64,000 bases of DNA from JAHEJN01 sp963787285 (GCA_963787285.1 CAWBCM010000001.1:434001-498000), one strand, 5' to 3'. Shown: positions 1 to 8,569, numbered from the stretch's first letter. Notes: generated by a model not told the origin, from the sequence alone. Program-made: numbers and translations.

Positions 1-1
1 G

Positions 2-568
2 ATCGGCGGCGCCGAAGCGACTCCCGCGGCGAGTGAATCGGCGGCGGATGTACCGGATGAGCCGACGGTCGAAGCTCCCGCAGCACCGGCGACGACCCCC
101 GAGCTCGGCACGGGAGTGGGCGATCCCCCTGCCGTCGGCGCCTATGGTTCCGATCCCGTCCTCGACGGTCTCTACGACGACTGCGCCGCCGGCGACATGG
201 ACGCCTGCGACACGCTGTTCGCCGACTCGCCCTTCGACAGCGAATACGAGACCTTCGGCGGAAGCTGTGGCGGCCAGTTCGACCAGATCGTCTCCCAGTA
301 CTGCGGTGCCGGCCCGGCCGCCGACGTTCCACCGGAGCTCCTGGAGGTCGAGAGCGACCAGTGGCTCACGGGCTATTCGGCCGAGGTCGAGACCAACTTC
401 CTGGAGTCCTGCATCGAGAACGCCGGCGAGTCCCAGACCGACTTCTGTCAATGTGCGTGGAACTCCCTCGCCACCACCGTGCCGTTCACCGATTTCGTCC
501 TGTTCGATCGGGACACGACCCAGATGACAGCCGGCATCGACGCCGCCCTGGGGGCCTGCGGGTTCTGA
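2..568 (+). CDS. C-terminal part of a secreted cysteine-rich protein (5' end outside window)
   Basis: The frame is open from base 2, so the true start lies upstream. The first visible ~45 residues are a low-complexity Ala/Pro/Glu/Thr linker, typical of the stretch between a membrane anchor or upstream domain and an extracellular domain. A compact acidic domain follows with about eight Cys (DDC, DAC, GGSC, QYC, ESC, DFCQC, GAC) and ends GACGF; this pattern fits disulfide bonding outside the cell. Such tails are common at the end of actinobacterial secreted proteins of unknown function. I do not recognise a catalytic motif. Function unknown; the coding call is secure because the frame is open with consistent composition up to TGA at 566-568. 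Confidence 0.7.
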   Translation: MGGAEATPAASESAADVPDEPTVEAPAAPATTPELGTGVGDPPAVGAYGSDPVLDGLYDDCAAGDMDACDTLFADSPFDSEYETFGGSCGGQFDQIVSQYCGAGPAADVPPELLEVESDQWLTGYSAEVETNFLESCIENAGESQTDFCQCAWNSLATTVPFTDFVLFDRDTTQMTAGIDAALGACGF

Positions 569-647
569 TCGGCCGGTTCACGACTTCTCGCCGACCATCG
601 TGGGTGAGTAGCCTCACGTCGACGTCGCGTCGACCAGGAGATCCACT

Positions 648-1637
648 GTGAGCAAGTCACCCGTACGAGTCACCGTCACCGGCGCAGCCGGCCAGATCGG
701 CTATGCGTTGTTGTTCCGCATTGCCAGCGGTCAGATGCTCGGCGACGACCAGCCCGTGATCCTGCAGCTGCTCGAGATCACCCCGGCGCTCGGTGCCCTC
801 GACGGCGTGCACATGGAGCTCGACGACTGTGCCTTCCCGCTCCTGCACAGCGTCGTGAAGACCGACGATCCCGACACCGCGTTCGGCGACACCGACTACG
901 CGCTGCTCGTCGGCGCCATGCCCCGCAAGCAGGGTATGGAACGAGCCGATCTGCTCCAGGCCAACGGCGGCATCTTCGGTCCGCAGGGCAAAGCGCTCAA
1001 TGACAGCGCGAGCCCGGGGGTCAGAGTGCTGGTGGTCGGCAACCCGGCCAACACCAATGCATTGATCGCGCAGTCGGCTGCCCCCGATCTCGATCCGGGT
1101 CAGTTCACCGCCATGACCCGCCTCGATCACAATCGGGCCATCGCGCAGGTGGCGCACAAGGTCGGCGCCACCGTGAACGACGTCACCACCATGACCATCT
1201 GGGGGAATCACTCCGCGACCCAGTATCCCGACGTCTTCCACGCCCAGGTGCACGGGCGGAATGCCGCCGAGGCCATCGACGATCACGACTGGATCGAGCA
1301 CACGTTCATTCCGACCGTGCAAAAGCGCGGCGCCGCGATCATCGAGGCCCGCGGCGCCTCCTCGGCCGCGTCGGCCGCCAACGCGGCGATCGACCACGTG
1401 CACGACTGGGCTCTGGGTACACCCGAGGGTGATTGGGTCAGCATGGCTGTCCCATCCGATGGCAGCTACGGCGTGGCCGAGGGGGTCATCTCGTCGTTCC
1501 CTGTCACCTGCGCCGACGGGTCGTACTCGATCGTCCAGGGGCTCGACATCGACGACTTCAGCCGAGGCAAGATCGACGCGTCGGCGGCCGAGCTCGTCGG
1601 CGAGCGCGACGCGGTGAAGGAGCTCGGCCTCCTCTGA
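648..1637 (+). CDS. mdh: Malate dehydrogenase
   Basis: NAD-dependent malate dehydrogenase (oxaloacetate/malate, TCA cycle, cytoplasm), 329 aa, the usual length for the type with a GNHSATQYPD active site. Visible motifs: nucleotide-binding GAAGQIG (12-18), substrate-binding RKQGM loop (93-97), GNPANTN (131-137), RLDHNR (158-163) with the dyad Asp160, and catalytic His188 in GNHS. GTG start, chosen because AGGAG sits at 636-640, seven bases upstream. Single gene, convergent with the DNA glycosylase gene; a short hairpin overlaps its stop codon. Confidence 0.96.
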   Translation: MSKSPVRVTVTGAAGQIGYALLFRIASGQMLGDDQPVILQLLEITPALGALDGVHMELDDCAFPLLHSVVKTDDPDTAFGDTDYALLVGAMPRKQGMERADLLQANGGIFGPQGKALNDSASPGVRVLVVGNPANTNALIAQSAAPDLDPGQFTAMTRLDHNRAIAQVAHKVGATVNDVTTMTIWGNHSATQYPDVFHAQVHGRNAAEAIDDHDWIEHTFIPTVQKRGAAIIEARGASSAASAANAAIDHVHDWALGTPEGDWVSMAVPSDGSYGVAEGVISSFPVTCADGSYSIVQGLDIDDFSRGKIDASAAELVGERDAVKELGLL

Positions 1638-1643
1638 GAGGAG
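1629..1643. terminator. Short hairpin at the mdh stop codon
   Basis: CTCCTC-TGA-GAGGAG: a 6-bp perfect stem whose 3-base loop is the mdh stop codon, between convergent genes 15 bases apart. No T-tract, so a weak terminator at best. Confidence 0.3.
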
Positions 1644-1652
1644 CGGCGACCA

Positions 1653-2558
1653 CTAGTCGCCGGGACGCAGGTCCTCGAGATCCTCGATGGTTCGGGGCCA
1701 GTCGTCCTTCAGCAGGCGCGACAGCGAACGGTCGGCGAGAACTTTGCCGCCGGTCTGGCAGCCGGGGCAGTAGTTCACCTCGTTCTCCGCGTACCGGATG
1801 CGTTGCACCTCGGTACCGCAGACTGCGCAGGGCTGGCGGAACTTGCCGTGAACGACCATCTCCGGTCGAAAGGCCGTGACCTTGGTGGGCCACCGATCAC
1901 CCACTTCGGCTCGCAGTCGATCGAGCCAGAGTCGGAGCGTCTCGACGGTGGCGTCGTACAAGCGAGTGAGCTCCTGGGCATCGAGCTGATCGGTGCGTCG
2001 CACCGGCGACAGGCCGGCGTGCAGCAGGATCTCGTCGGAGTAGGCGTTGCCGATTCCGCTGAACACACGCGGGTCGGTCAGCGCCCGCTTGAGCGTGCGG
2101 TTCCGATCGGTGAGCCGGGCCACGAAGGTCTCTCGATCGATCTCGAGGGGCTCGGCGCCCTCTCGATCGTGCTCGGCCAACATCGTCTCCTCGCCCCGAT
2201 GCAGCCACATCGCCGCCCGCTTCTTCTTCGATGCCTCGGTGAGGATCAGCGATCCGTTCGCGAGGTGGATGCCGGCCAGACCGACCCTCCCCGGCACCTT
2301 GGCGCCGCCATCGGCCCATTTGAGCCGACCGCCGACCATCAGATGGATGACCAGGAAGAGGTCGTCGGTCAGCTCGAGAACGAGCCGCTTGCCGAGCCGA
2401 CGCAGCGCCGTGATCGTGTTCCCGACCGCTTCGTCGAGAGGCGGGTCGTAGGTCTTCAGCACCGAGACACCGCGAACGTCGACCTTCTCGATGACCTGGC
2501 CGACCACCCGAGGCTCCAGCGCTTCGAGATACACCACGATGTCGGGGAGCTCGGGCAT
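1653..2558 (-). CDS. Fpg/Nei-family DNA glycosylase/AP lyase
   Basis: Base-excision repair enzyme of the formamidopyrimidine-DNA glycosylase/endonuclease VIII family, 301 aa. The mature N-terminus MPELPDI provides the catalytic Pro2 and Glu3. The C-terminus has a zinc finger with Cys244, Cys247, Cys264 and Cys267 (CAVC...CPGC). After the finger it reads QTGGK rather than ending as in classical MutM, so substrate preference (oxidised purine or pyrimidine) cannot be assigned. The start ATG overlaps the upstream SCP2-like gene's stop by one base (TGATG), so the two are translationally coupled. Confidence 0.9.
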   Translation of the reverse strand: MPELPDIVVYLEALEPRVVGQVIEKVDVRGVSVLKTYDPPLDEAVGNTITALRRLGKRLVLELTDDLFLVIHLMVGGRLKWADGGAKVPGRVGLAGIHLANGSLILTEASKKKRAAMWLHRGEETMLAEHDREGAEPLEIDRETFVARLTDRNRTLKRALTDPRVFSGIGNAYSDEILLHAGLSPVRRTDQLDAQELTRLYDATVETLRLWLDRLRAEVGDRWPTKVTAFRPEMVVHGKFRQPCAVCGTEVQRIRYAENEVNYCPGCQTGGKVLADRSLSRLLKDDWPRTIEDLEDLRPGD

Positions 2559-2914
2559 CAGTCGATGGAGCCCATCAGCGAGTCGACGGCGCGCAGTGTG
2601 TCCCGGTGGGTCACGAGGGCGCTGGCATCGCCCCGTACCTCGACCCGCCCGAGCAGTACCGCCTCTCCGGCGCCGAGTCGACCACTACGGATGGCCTTCG
2701 CGGTCTCGTGCGACTGGCAGAAGGTGACCGTGGGCTCGACGGCCGAGCCGATGTCGGCACGGGCGCCCGAGGCATCGACCGACACGTGGTAGCGGAAGGT
2801 CACCTCGTCGGCGCCGACGATGTGTTCGACGCAGAGGCGATCTCCGGTCAGGTCGGAGTCGCGTAGTACCTCGTCGCACCGTTGCACCCACTCCGCCGAA
2901 GGCCACGACTCCAT
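2558..2914 (-). CDS. Small SCP2-like (sterol carrier) domain protein
   Basis: 118 aa. The pattern of a beta-rich middle with DVTFRYHVSVD-like strands, then VTFCQSHETAKAIRSGRLGAGEAVLLGRVEVRGD, resembles the SCP2 lipid-binding fold found in many small actinobacterial proteins (a TVTFxQ.HETA..I strand-helix and a GxxxxxGxVxVxGD end). Role unknown; it may bind a lipid or act as a maturation partner. First gene of a two-gene unit with the DNA glycosylase. A leaderless promoter fits the chosen ATG. Confidence 0.7.
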   Translation of the reverse strand: MESWPSAEWVQRCDEVLRDSDLTGDRLCVEHIVGADEVTFRYHVSVDASGARADIGSAVEPTVTFCQSHETAKAIRSGRLGAGEAVLLGRVEVRGDASALVTHRDTLRAVDSLMGSID

Positions 2915-2920
2915 CCCGCC

Positions 2921-2926
2921 AGCGTA
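2921..2926 (-). promoter_or_regulatory. Leaderless -10 box for the SCP2-like gene
   Basis: TACGCT on the minus strand, six bases (GGCGGG) before the ATG at 2914; no ribosome-binding site. Confidence 0.55.
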
Positions 2927-2948
2927 GGACCCACCGGTGGAGCTGTGC

Positions 2949-2954
2949 GACGCT
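2949..2954 (+). promoter_or_regulatory. Possible extended -10 box
   Basis: TGC-GACGCT seven bases before the GTG at 2962. Weak match to TANNNT but same geometry as the other leaderless starts. Confidence 0.3.
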
Positions 2955-2961
2955 GGGCGCC

Positions 2962-3675
2962 GTGCATCCCGACCGGCGCCATTTCCCGACCGACGACCTC
3001 CGTGCAGGAGCCTATGAGTCGTGGGAGCTCGAAGCCGTCGATCCCAAGGGCCACGGAGTGGGCCTGGCCGTCGGCCTCGTGCTCACGGGCGCCGGAGCGT
3101 GGTGGTGGACCCAGGTGTGCGGCCATGAACACCCTTTGGTCCTGGTGATCGACGACGAGGTACCGCTGCCGGGTTGGCCCAACCTCGAGGTCCGTTCCTC
3201 GGGTCTGTGGGCCGAGGTCGGCATCAACGATCCGGGCGAGCACCTCAGCGCCGACCTGGAGGCGTTCGGCGTGGAGTTCGACGATGTCGAGGACGTTTTC
3301 GGATCCGGACGCGGCGTCCGACGGCCGGTGGGCCTCGACGTCGAATGGCATCGTGCCGGTGAGTTCGCCGAGCTCGACGACGGTCACCTCGTTCCCGCCA
3401 CCGTCGAAGGGGTGATCCTGGTGGGGACCGACCAGATCGAGCTGAGCCCGGCCACGAGGGGGTCCTGGGCTCATCGCTTCGGCGCCGGTCCGTGGCCCGG
3501 GCCCCACGCCCGCCCCGGCACCGGCACCGACACCGGAGTGGCGGCCGCCATCGCCGTCGGCGGCGTTGCCGTTGGCGGTTGGGCGTGGCGAAATGATCTC
3601 GTGCGGCGGCCCGACGGAATGCTCAGCTGGCGATCGGCACTGCGACCGATTTCCGGCGAGCGGCCAGGCGGGTGA
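2962..3675 (+). CDS. Uncharacterised beta-rich protein
   Basis: 237 aa, GTG start. Not confidently recognised. It is rich in alternating hydrophobic residues with short Trp/Gly turns (SWELEAVD, GAWWWTQVC, PLPGWPNLEV), and a late GSWAHRFGAGPWPG resembles the R..H.WG.R.W signature of lipocalin-like, CrtC/AttH-type proteins; that is only a hint. It lacks a signal peptide. Its last 53 bases overlap the end of the convergent DUF368 gene, which is tolerable in this compact region but makes the extreme C-terminus uncertain. Confidence 0.6.
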   Translation: MHPDRRHFPTDDLRAGAYESWELEAVDPKGHGVGLAVGLVLTGAGAWWWTQVCGHEHPLVLVIDDEVPLPGWPNLEVRSSGLWAEVGINDPGEHLSADLEAFGVEFDDVEDVFGSGRGVRRPVGLDVEWHRAGEFAELDDGHLVPATVEGVILVGTDQIELSPATRGSWAHRFGAGPWPGPHARPGTGTDTGVAAAIAVGGVAVGGWAWRNDLVRRPDGMLSWRSALRPISGERPGG

Positions 3676-4552
3676 GGCCGACCACCAACGCGAACGCCAG
3701 CAGCGCGAGAACGACGGGCACCGCAATCTCGTCGCCGGCCGGCCACTCGAGGCCGCTGCCGTCGATCACCTCGGATTCGTTGTCGCTGATGGTGCCGACG
3801 CCGTTGGGCCAGGGCCACAGCACCCGCATCGAGCCCACCATCAGTCCGATGAGGGCAGCCATGGTGAGCTCTCTCGCCGTGTCGAGGAGGTAGCCGAGCA
3901 CGTTCGAGAACAGCGCCAGGCCGAGCACCAGCCCCACGAAGAAGACGGCGAGGTGGGCGACCTCGCGATCGTTCACGGCGGCGAGGACCGGTGCGTACAT
4001 GCCCAACATGAGCAACAGGAACGATCCCGAGATGCCCGGCAGGATCATGGCGCAGATGGCCACGGCACCGGCACCGAACCAGGCGAGTGTGCTGGGGTCG
4101 GCGACCGGGCCGTTCTGCAGCCCGAGGAGCGCGAAGACACCGATGGCCACGACGACACCCACCGCGACCGCCGGGGCGCTCCAGGGTCGCACCATGGCCA
4201 GGGCGATGTAGACCGAGGCCAGCACCAGCCCACTGAACAGACCGGCCATCTCCTCGGGATAGTCGTGCAGCAGCGATTCGATGACCGAAGAGAGGGCGGC
4301 CACGGCGGCACCGAGGCCGAAAAGAAGGGGACCGATGAACAGCCAGTCGACCTGACGGAAGCGAGCCACTGCACCGGAGACGTCGAGACGGGCCAGCGAA
4401 CCGAGCGCCCGGGCACCAGTCTTGATGTTGTGCACCAGATCGTCGTAGATGCCGAGGAGCAAGGCAATGGTCCCACCCGACACGCCGGGCACGATGTCAG
4501 CGGCCCCCATCATGAAGCCCCGCGCCGCCTGAAAACCGATCCGTTGGAACAC
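3623..4552 (-). CDS. DUF368 family polytopic membrane protein
   Basis: 309 aa with the DUF368 hallmark near the N-terminus (GFMMGAADIVPGVSGGTIALLLG) and a second internal PGISG copy (ILPGISGSFLLL), which suggests an inverted-repeat transporter fold with about 8-9 membrane helices. Proteins of this family have been linked to polyprenyl-phosphate recycling in the envelope, so a lipid-carrier flippase role is plausible but inferred. GTG start at 4552 chosen because TACGCT lies exactly six bases upstream; the frame stays open further upstream but that part is antisense to the hydrolase gene. Confidence 0.85.
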   Translation of the reverse strand: MFQRIGFQAARGFMMGAADIVPGVSGGTIALLLGIYDDLVHNIKTGARALGSLARLDVSGAVARFRQVDWLFIGPLLFGLGAAVAALSSVIESLLHDYPEEMAGLFSGLVLASVYIALAMVRPWSAPAVAVGVVVAIGVFALLGLQNGPVADPSTLAWFGAGAVAICAMILPGISGSFLLLMLGMYAPVLAAVNDREVAHLAVFFVGLVLGLALFSNVLGYLLDTARELTMAALIGLMVGSMRVLWPWPNGVGTISDNESEVIDGSGLEWPAGDEIAVPVVLALLAFALVVGLTRLAARRKSVAVPIAS

Positions 4553-4558
4553 GCGGGA

Positions 4559-4564
4559 AGCGTA
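4559..4564 (-). promoter_or_regulatory. Leaderless -10 box for DUF368 gene
   Basis: TACGCT, spacer TCCCGC (6), then GTG at 4552. Decides the start codon. Confidence 0.55.
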
Positions 4565-4587
4565 GGAGGATTTCCAGCGGATCGGGC

Positions 4588-4593
4588 CACACT
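4588..4593 (+). promoter_or_regulatory. Leaderless -10 box for alpha/beta hydrolase gene
   Basis: CACACT, spacer of seven bases, then ATG at 4601; lies back-to-back with the DUF368 promoter. Confidence 0.4.
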
Positions 4594-4600
4594 GACGCCC

Positions 4601-5410
4601 ATGAGCCCAGCCGACGTCGTCTGGCGACGAGGTCGGGTCGGCGGCGTCGCCTACGAGGTCGCCGGTCCCTCGACCGATCTCCCACCCGTCGTCCTCGTCG
4701 CTGGCGCCGACACACCCGGCGCGCAGTGGCCGCGAGGATTTGCCGACGCGTTCATCGGCGAGCATCGCCGAGTGCTGCGCTTCGATCATCGCGAGGTCGG
4801 TGACAGCCTCGGTCGGTGGGAGCCGTACGACCTTCGTGCGTTGGCCGCCGACGTTGTCGCGGTCACCGTCGACGCAACGGGCGTCGATCGAGCCCACATC
4901 ATCGGATCGAGCATGGGCGGCATGGTCGCACAACTGGTCGCCTTGGAGCACGGAGTCCGTTCACTGGCACTGATCGCCTCGTCTCCGGGCCCGGGCGCCG
5001 GGTGTGCACCCCCGACCGACGCGTACATCGAGGCGGCGTCCGAGCTCGCATTCACCGCCGCCCTCGATGCCGGCGACATCGTCGCCGGCATGGCGCACCT
5101 CCTCGCGGGCCATCGATACCCCGTCGGAACCCCTGTCTCCCACGGCTCTCCGCCGGCCACTCGTCACGCCGCAGCGGTGGAGTCGACGCCATCGTGGCAC
5201 GATCGCCTCCGGCGGCTCGAGGTGCCCACCTTGATCGTGCACGGAACCGTGGACCCCTTGTTCCCCCTGGATCACGCCCGGCTTCTCGGTGATTTGATCG
5301 CCGGTTCGGAAGTTCTGGAGCTCGAAGGCATGGGGCACGAGGTCAACGACGGCCTGGCCGCCGAGATCGCATCGCGGCTGGTCGATCACGTGGTGGCCGC
5401 CGAGGGTTGA
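4601..5410 (+). CDS. Alpha/beta-hydrolase fold protein
   Basis: 269 aa cytoplasmic hydrolase. Complete catalytic triad visible: nucleophile Ser in GSSMGG, Asp in VHGTVDPLFP, His in GMGHEVN; the oxyanion-hole strand VVLVAGADTPG follows the N-terminal beta hairpin. The set resembles haloalkane dehalogenase/ester hydrolase-like proteins, but substrate is not predictable. ATG at 4601 was chosen over longer in-frame extensions because everything upstream is antisense to DUF368 and a -10-like box sits just before this ATG. Divergent from DUF368, convergent with the DUF952-DUF2817 gene. Confidence 0.88.
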   Translation: MSPADVVWRRGRVGGVAYEVAGPSTDLPPVVLVAGADTPGAQWPRGFADAFIGEHRRVLRFDHREVGDSLGRWEPYDLRALAADVVAVTVDATGVDRAHIIGSSMGGMVAQLVALEHGVRSLALIASSPGPGAGCAPPTDAYIEAASELAFTAALDAGDIVAGMAHLLAGHRYPVGTPVSHGSPPATRHAAAVESTPSWHDRLRRLEVPTLIVHGTVDPLFPLDHARLLGDLIAGSEVLELEGMGHEVNDGLAAEIASRLVDHVVAAEG

Positions 5411-5418
5411 CCCCTCCC

Positions 5419-6837
5419 TCAGCGACAGATGTGATCGAACGTGGCGCCCATGGCCCGTGCGAAGTGAGGCCAACACGAACGGATCCACACCGGGTCGTCG
5501 TCCGCGAACGCGGCCCGAACCTGCGCGCGGATCGCGGCGGCGTCATCGCCCAGTGGGTCGCCGTGAGCGTGGAGCCAGGCATCGGCGCGTAGCGACTGCA
5601 GCACGGTGATGCCATCGACGGTGCCGAACTCCAGCGCGACGCGGGTGGTTTGCGCGCTCGGGGCCAGCTCTTGCACCACGCCGAGCCAGTCCCCGGTGAG
5701 CGAAGCGGAGACGCTGTTCTCGCCGCCCATGGCGACAACCGGACCCCACCAGTCGGTGGCGCGGGCGTGACCGGAAGTCCCCGCCGCGTCGTGGCCGATG
5801 AGTTGGCAGGCCCCCCAGGCCCCGAGGCCGGTGTGAAGATCGAGCACGGCGAGCTGACGGGCCGCGGCGAGATGATCCCTCGCCCATGACCGCAACCATC
5901 GATGTGACCACACCGGCCCGGCGCCTCCGTAGAACACGCCGGTCGGATGCGCGTACTGACCCGAGCTCACTGCGGTCTGCATGCGTTCGAGCCCCCAGTC
6001 GCCGGCGACGGTGAGCAGATCGGCCAGCGTGCGTTTCTGGGTCTCCCTCGACCAGTCGGCCGGTACGAGGGCGGAGGCGAGCTGGTCGTAGGCCGCGTTC
6101 GCCGGATGGGTGTCGTCCCAGTCGATGAAGTTGCGGTTGAGGTCGACGTTGTCCTCGTTGACCCGTCGCATCCACGAGAAGCCATGGGGATTGAAACCGT
6201 GAACGAGGAACACGGCAACGTCATCGGGCCGCCGGTGCGCGTGGTGGGTCAGCCAGTGGGCCTGGAGTGCAGAACCGGCGTAGCCCTCGACGCCGTGGGT
6301 GGCCGAGACCACCAGCACGCAGCGGTCGGTGTCGGAGGGTCCGAGGCGGGCCACGTCGACGACGAGCTCCTCACCGCTCCTGCCGCGCAGTGGGTGGGGG
6401 AAGGACTCGACAATCGCATCGGCGTGGGCGGCGGCGCCGAGGAAGCGAGCCCGGGCCGACGGGTAGTCCGATGCCAGGGGGTCGACGTTGCCGCCGTCGT
6501 GAGGGAACGCGAACGTGAAGGTGCCTTCCTGGCCCGGTTCCAGCGGCACGGCATGGTGGACGGCCGTGGTGGCGAGCGGTCCGTAGAGGTGGGGAAACTC
6601 GCCGCCGTGGTCATAGAGGTCCTCGAATCGGATCTCGCCGGTCACGGCGTCGGCGTCGATGGCGAGCACGACCAGGTCGGTCCTGCCGGCATACAGGCGG
6701 TTGGCCGTTCCGAGCACCTGGTCGGCAGTGGAGAGATGGATGAAGCCCTCACTGGTCAGCGAGTCCGGCTCGTACACACCCGTTGCGCGTGCGTCGTCCC
6801 ACCGAGACTGGTCGAGGATGTGGAAGAGCAGAGTCAT
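5419..6837 (-). CDS. DUF952-DUF2817 fusion protein (putative M14-like zinc carboxypeptidase)
   Basis: 472 aa. Residues 1 to ~110 are a DUF952 domain: FHI near the start, SLTSEGFIHLS, DLVVLAID, FPHLYGPLAT. Residues ~118 to 472 are a DUF2817 domain: SATHGVEGYAGSALQ, HGFNPHGFSWMRRVNEDN followed by VDLNRNF, GVFYGGAGPVWS, LDLHTGLG. The HG.E.....H arrangement matches the zinc-ligand layout of M14-type carboxypeptidases (known of the family), so a peptidase/amidase activity is likely. No signal peptide, hence cytoplasmic. ATG chosen by the -10 box at 6844-6849. No frameshift; both domains are in one frame, so the fusion is real in this sequence. Confidence 0.85.
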   Translation of the reverse strand: MTLLFHILDQSRWDDARATGVYEPDSLTSEGFIHLSTADQVLGTANRLYAGRTDLVVLAIDADAVTGEIRFEDLYDHGGEFPHLYGPLATTAVHHAVPLEPGQEGTFTFAFPHDGGNVDPLASDYPSARARFLGAAAHADAIVESFPHPLRGRSGEELVVDVARLGPSDTDRCVLVVSATHGVEGYAGSALQAHWLTHHAHRRPDDVAVFLVHGFNPHGFSWMRRVNEDNVDLNRNFIDWDDTHPANAAYDQLASALVPADWSRETQKRTLADLLTVAGDWGLERMQTAVSSGQYAHPTGVFYGGAGPVWSHRWLRSWARDHLAAARQLAVLDLHTGLGAWGACQLIGHDAAGTSGHARATDWWGPVVAMGGENSVSASLTGDWLGVVQELAPSAQTTRVALEFGTVDGITVLQSLRADAWLHAHGDPLGDDAAAIRAQVRAAFADDDPVWIRSCWPHFARAMGATFDHICR

Positions 6838-6843
6838 CCTGTG

Positions 6844-6849
6844 AGTGTC
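6844..6849 (-). promoter_or_regulatory. Leaderless -10 box for DUF952-DUF2817 gene
   Basis: GACACT, spacer CACAGG (6), then ATG at 6837. Confidence 0.45.
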
Positions 6850-6935
6850 GCACGACGACCGGCGCGGCGGCGATGGCCGGACGGGTGAGACACCTCGTGT
6901 CGACTTCGACGCCGCGGGACGCGACCATCGCAGGC

Positions 6936-7739
6936 ATGACCACGCCCCATGAACGTTTCGCCGACCTCCACGCCGCAGCCGATCTCTTCCTGCTTCCAAA
7001 CCCCTGGGACGTCGGCTCGGCCCGACTGCTCGAGGCCCTCGGTTTCGTCGCTCTGGCGACCACCAGCTCCGGTCACGCCGCCTCACTCGGCAAACAGGAC
7101 CAGCAGGTGACCCGCGTCGAGCTGTTGGATCACGTGAAAGCGATCGTCGCCGCCGTCGACGTACCCGTGAACGTCGACGCCGAGCGATGCTTCGCGACCA
7201 CCGTCGACGGAGTGGCCGAGACGGTGAGACTGATCGCCGAGACCGGTGCGGCCGGCGTTTCCATCGAGGATTTCGATCCGCAGGCGGGCGCAATCGATCC
7301 GCTCGCCAAGGCGGTCGAGCGATGTGCCGCGGCCGCAGAGGCCGCCCATGGAGGCGACCACCCGCTCGTTCTCACTGCTCGCGCCGAGAACAAGTTGTAC
7401 GGCGTCGACGACCTCGACGACACCATCGCCCGTCTGTGTGCCTTCCGTGATGCCGGGGCCGATGCGGTCTACCCGCCGGGTCTGACCGACCTCGACGAGA
7501 TCCGCCGGGTGGTCGACGAGGTCGGTCTTGCGGTGAACGTGCTGATGCTCCCCGGAGGTCCGTCCCTGGCCGAACTGGCCGCCGCCGGCGTGCGGCGCGT
7601 CTCCACCGGGGGCGCCCTGGCCTTGGCGGCGTATGGAGCGATGGCGAGGGCGGCCCGAGCGCTCCTGGCCGGCGAGGTGACCTACTGGGACCAGCAGTTG
7701 CCCCGTGCCGATCGAGACCGGGCTTTCGCCGAACACTGA
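6936..7739 (+). CDS. Isocitrate lyase/PEP mutase superfamily protein
   Basis: 267 aa, a TIM-barrel enzyme of the ICL/PEPM group that cleaves or forms C-C or P-C bonds at 2-oxo acids (oxaloacetate decarboxylase, methylisocitrate lyase and carboxyphosphonoenolpyruvate mutase relatives). Seen: NPWDVGSAR (22-30), ATTSSG (41-46), VNVDAE (78-83, metal-binding Asp/Glu), SIED (109-112), then NVLMLPGGPS and RVSTGG near the end. After VDAE the usual GYG is CFA, so it belongs to a divergent subgroup and the exact substrate is unknown. ATG at 6936 chosen; a weak GACCAT box lies seven bases upstream. Convergent with the DMT transporter, two bases apart. Confidence 0.85.
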   Translation: MTTPHERFADLHAAADLFLLPNPWDVGSARLLEALGFVALATTSSGHAASLGKQDQQVTRVELLDHVKAIVAAVDVPVNVDAERCFATTVDGVAETVRLIAETGAAGVSIEDFDPQAGAIDPLAKAVERCAAAAEAAHGGDHPLVLTARAENKLYGVDDLDDTIARLCAFRDAGADAVYPPGLTDLDEIRRVVDEVGLAVNVLMLPGGPSLAELAAAGVRRVSTGGALALAAYGAMARAARALLAGEVTYWDQQLPRADRDRAFAEH

Positions 7740-7741
7740 CC

Positions 7742-8563
7742 TCAGACGGCGATGAGGCCGACCGCAGCCAGCGACAACGCCACACCGAGCCACTGCGTGG
7801 CCACGACCCGCTCGCCGAAGACGCGAGCCAGCGCCACCGTTACCGCCGGATAGAGCGATGCGAGCACCCCGACCACGCTGAGCAGCCCGCGCTGGGTGGC
7901 ACTCAGGTAGAGCATGTTGGCGACCATGTCGCCGGTTCCGGCGACAACGATGCCACCGATCAGCAAGGGCGAGGTGAGCCGGACCGCAGTGTTGCGACGG
8001 AGCGCGAGCACGGTTCCGACCATGACGATCGACGCCGCACGGGCCGGCACGAGGGGCCAGAGGCCGGCGTCGTCGGCGGTCTGGGCCAGCAGAACGAAGA
8101 ACGCCCCGAAGCCCAGCCCGGCGATGATCCCGTCACCGAACCCGGCCGCCGATTCGTGGCGGTGCGATCTCGAGACGAGCCAGATCGCCGGCAACGCCAG
8201 GCCGATTCCGAGCCATGCGGTGAACACGGGACGGTCGCCGCCGGCGACCCCGAACACCAACGGAACTCCCGCACCGGTGACCGCAGCCACGGGTGCGACG
8301 ACCGCCGCCCGGCCCCTGGCCAACCCGCGGTAGAGGGCGAGGATGCCGACCGAGCCGCCGAGGCCGCCGAGCGCGCCCCACACGGCCGACTGGAGCGACA
8401 GCGATCCGCCGAAGAGGGGCGCCGCTGCACCGGCAACGGCGAGTCCGACGAGCTGAGACCAGAAGACGACGACGAAGACGGCGGCCCGTCGGGTCGTGCG
8501 CCCGCCCACGAAGTCCGAGATGCCCCAGGTGAGCGACGACAACGATGCGAGCAGTACGGCCAC
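7742..8563 (-). CDS. DMT/EamA-family transporter
   Basis: 273 aa integral membrane protein with about ten hydrophobic segments in two repeats, each an EamA domain (first begins SSLTWGISDFVGGRTTRR, second ends in ALARVFGERVVATQWLGVAL). Typical role: export of amino acids or metabolites by the drug/metabolite transporter superfamily; substrate unknown. GTG start fixed by TAGCCT six bases upstream. The ilvE-decarboxylase pair lies upstream on the same strand, but each has its own promoter. Confidence 0.88.
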   Translation of the reverse strand: MAVLLASLSSLTWGISDFVGGRTTRRAAVFVVVFWSQLVGLAVAGAAAPLFGGSLSLQSAVWGALGGLGGSVGILALYRGLARGRAAVVAPVAAVTGAGVPLVFGVAGGDRPVFTAWLGIGLALPAIWLVSRSHRHESAAGFGDGIIAGLGFGAFFVLLAQTADDAGLWPLVPARAASIVMVGTVLALRRNTAVRLTSPLLIGGIVVAGTGDMVANMLYLSATQRGLLSVVGVLASLYPAVTVALARVFGERVVATQWLGVALSLAAVGLIAV

Positions 8564-8569
8564 CGACGC

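Noticed and set aside
3566..4600. N-terminal extension of the alpha/beta hydrolase
   Set aside because: Antisense to the DUF368 protein and rich in His/Arg/Gly; hydrolase fold and promoter box start at 4601.
5402..5416. Hairpin GAGGG...CCCTC between hydrolase and DUF2817 genes
   Set aside because: Only five base pairs with a five-base loop and no T-run; common by chance at this GC content.
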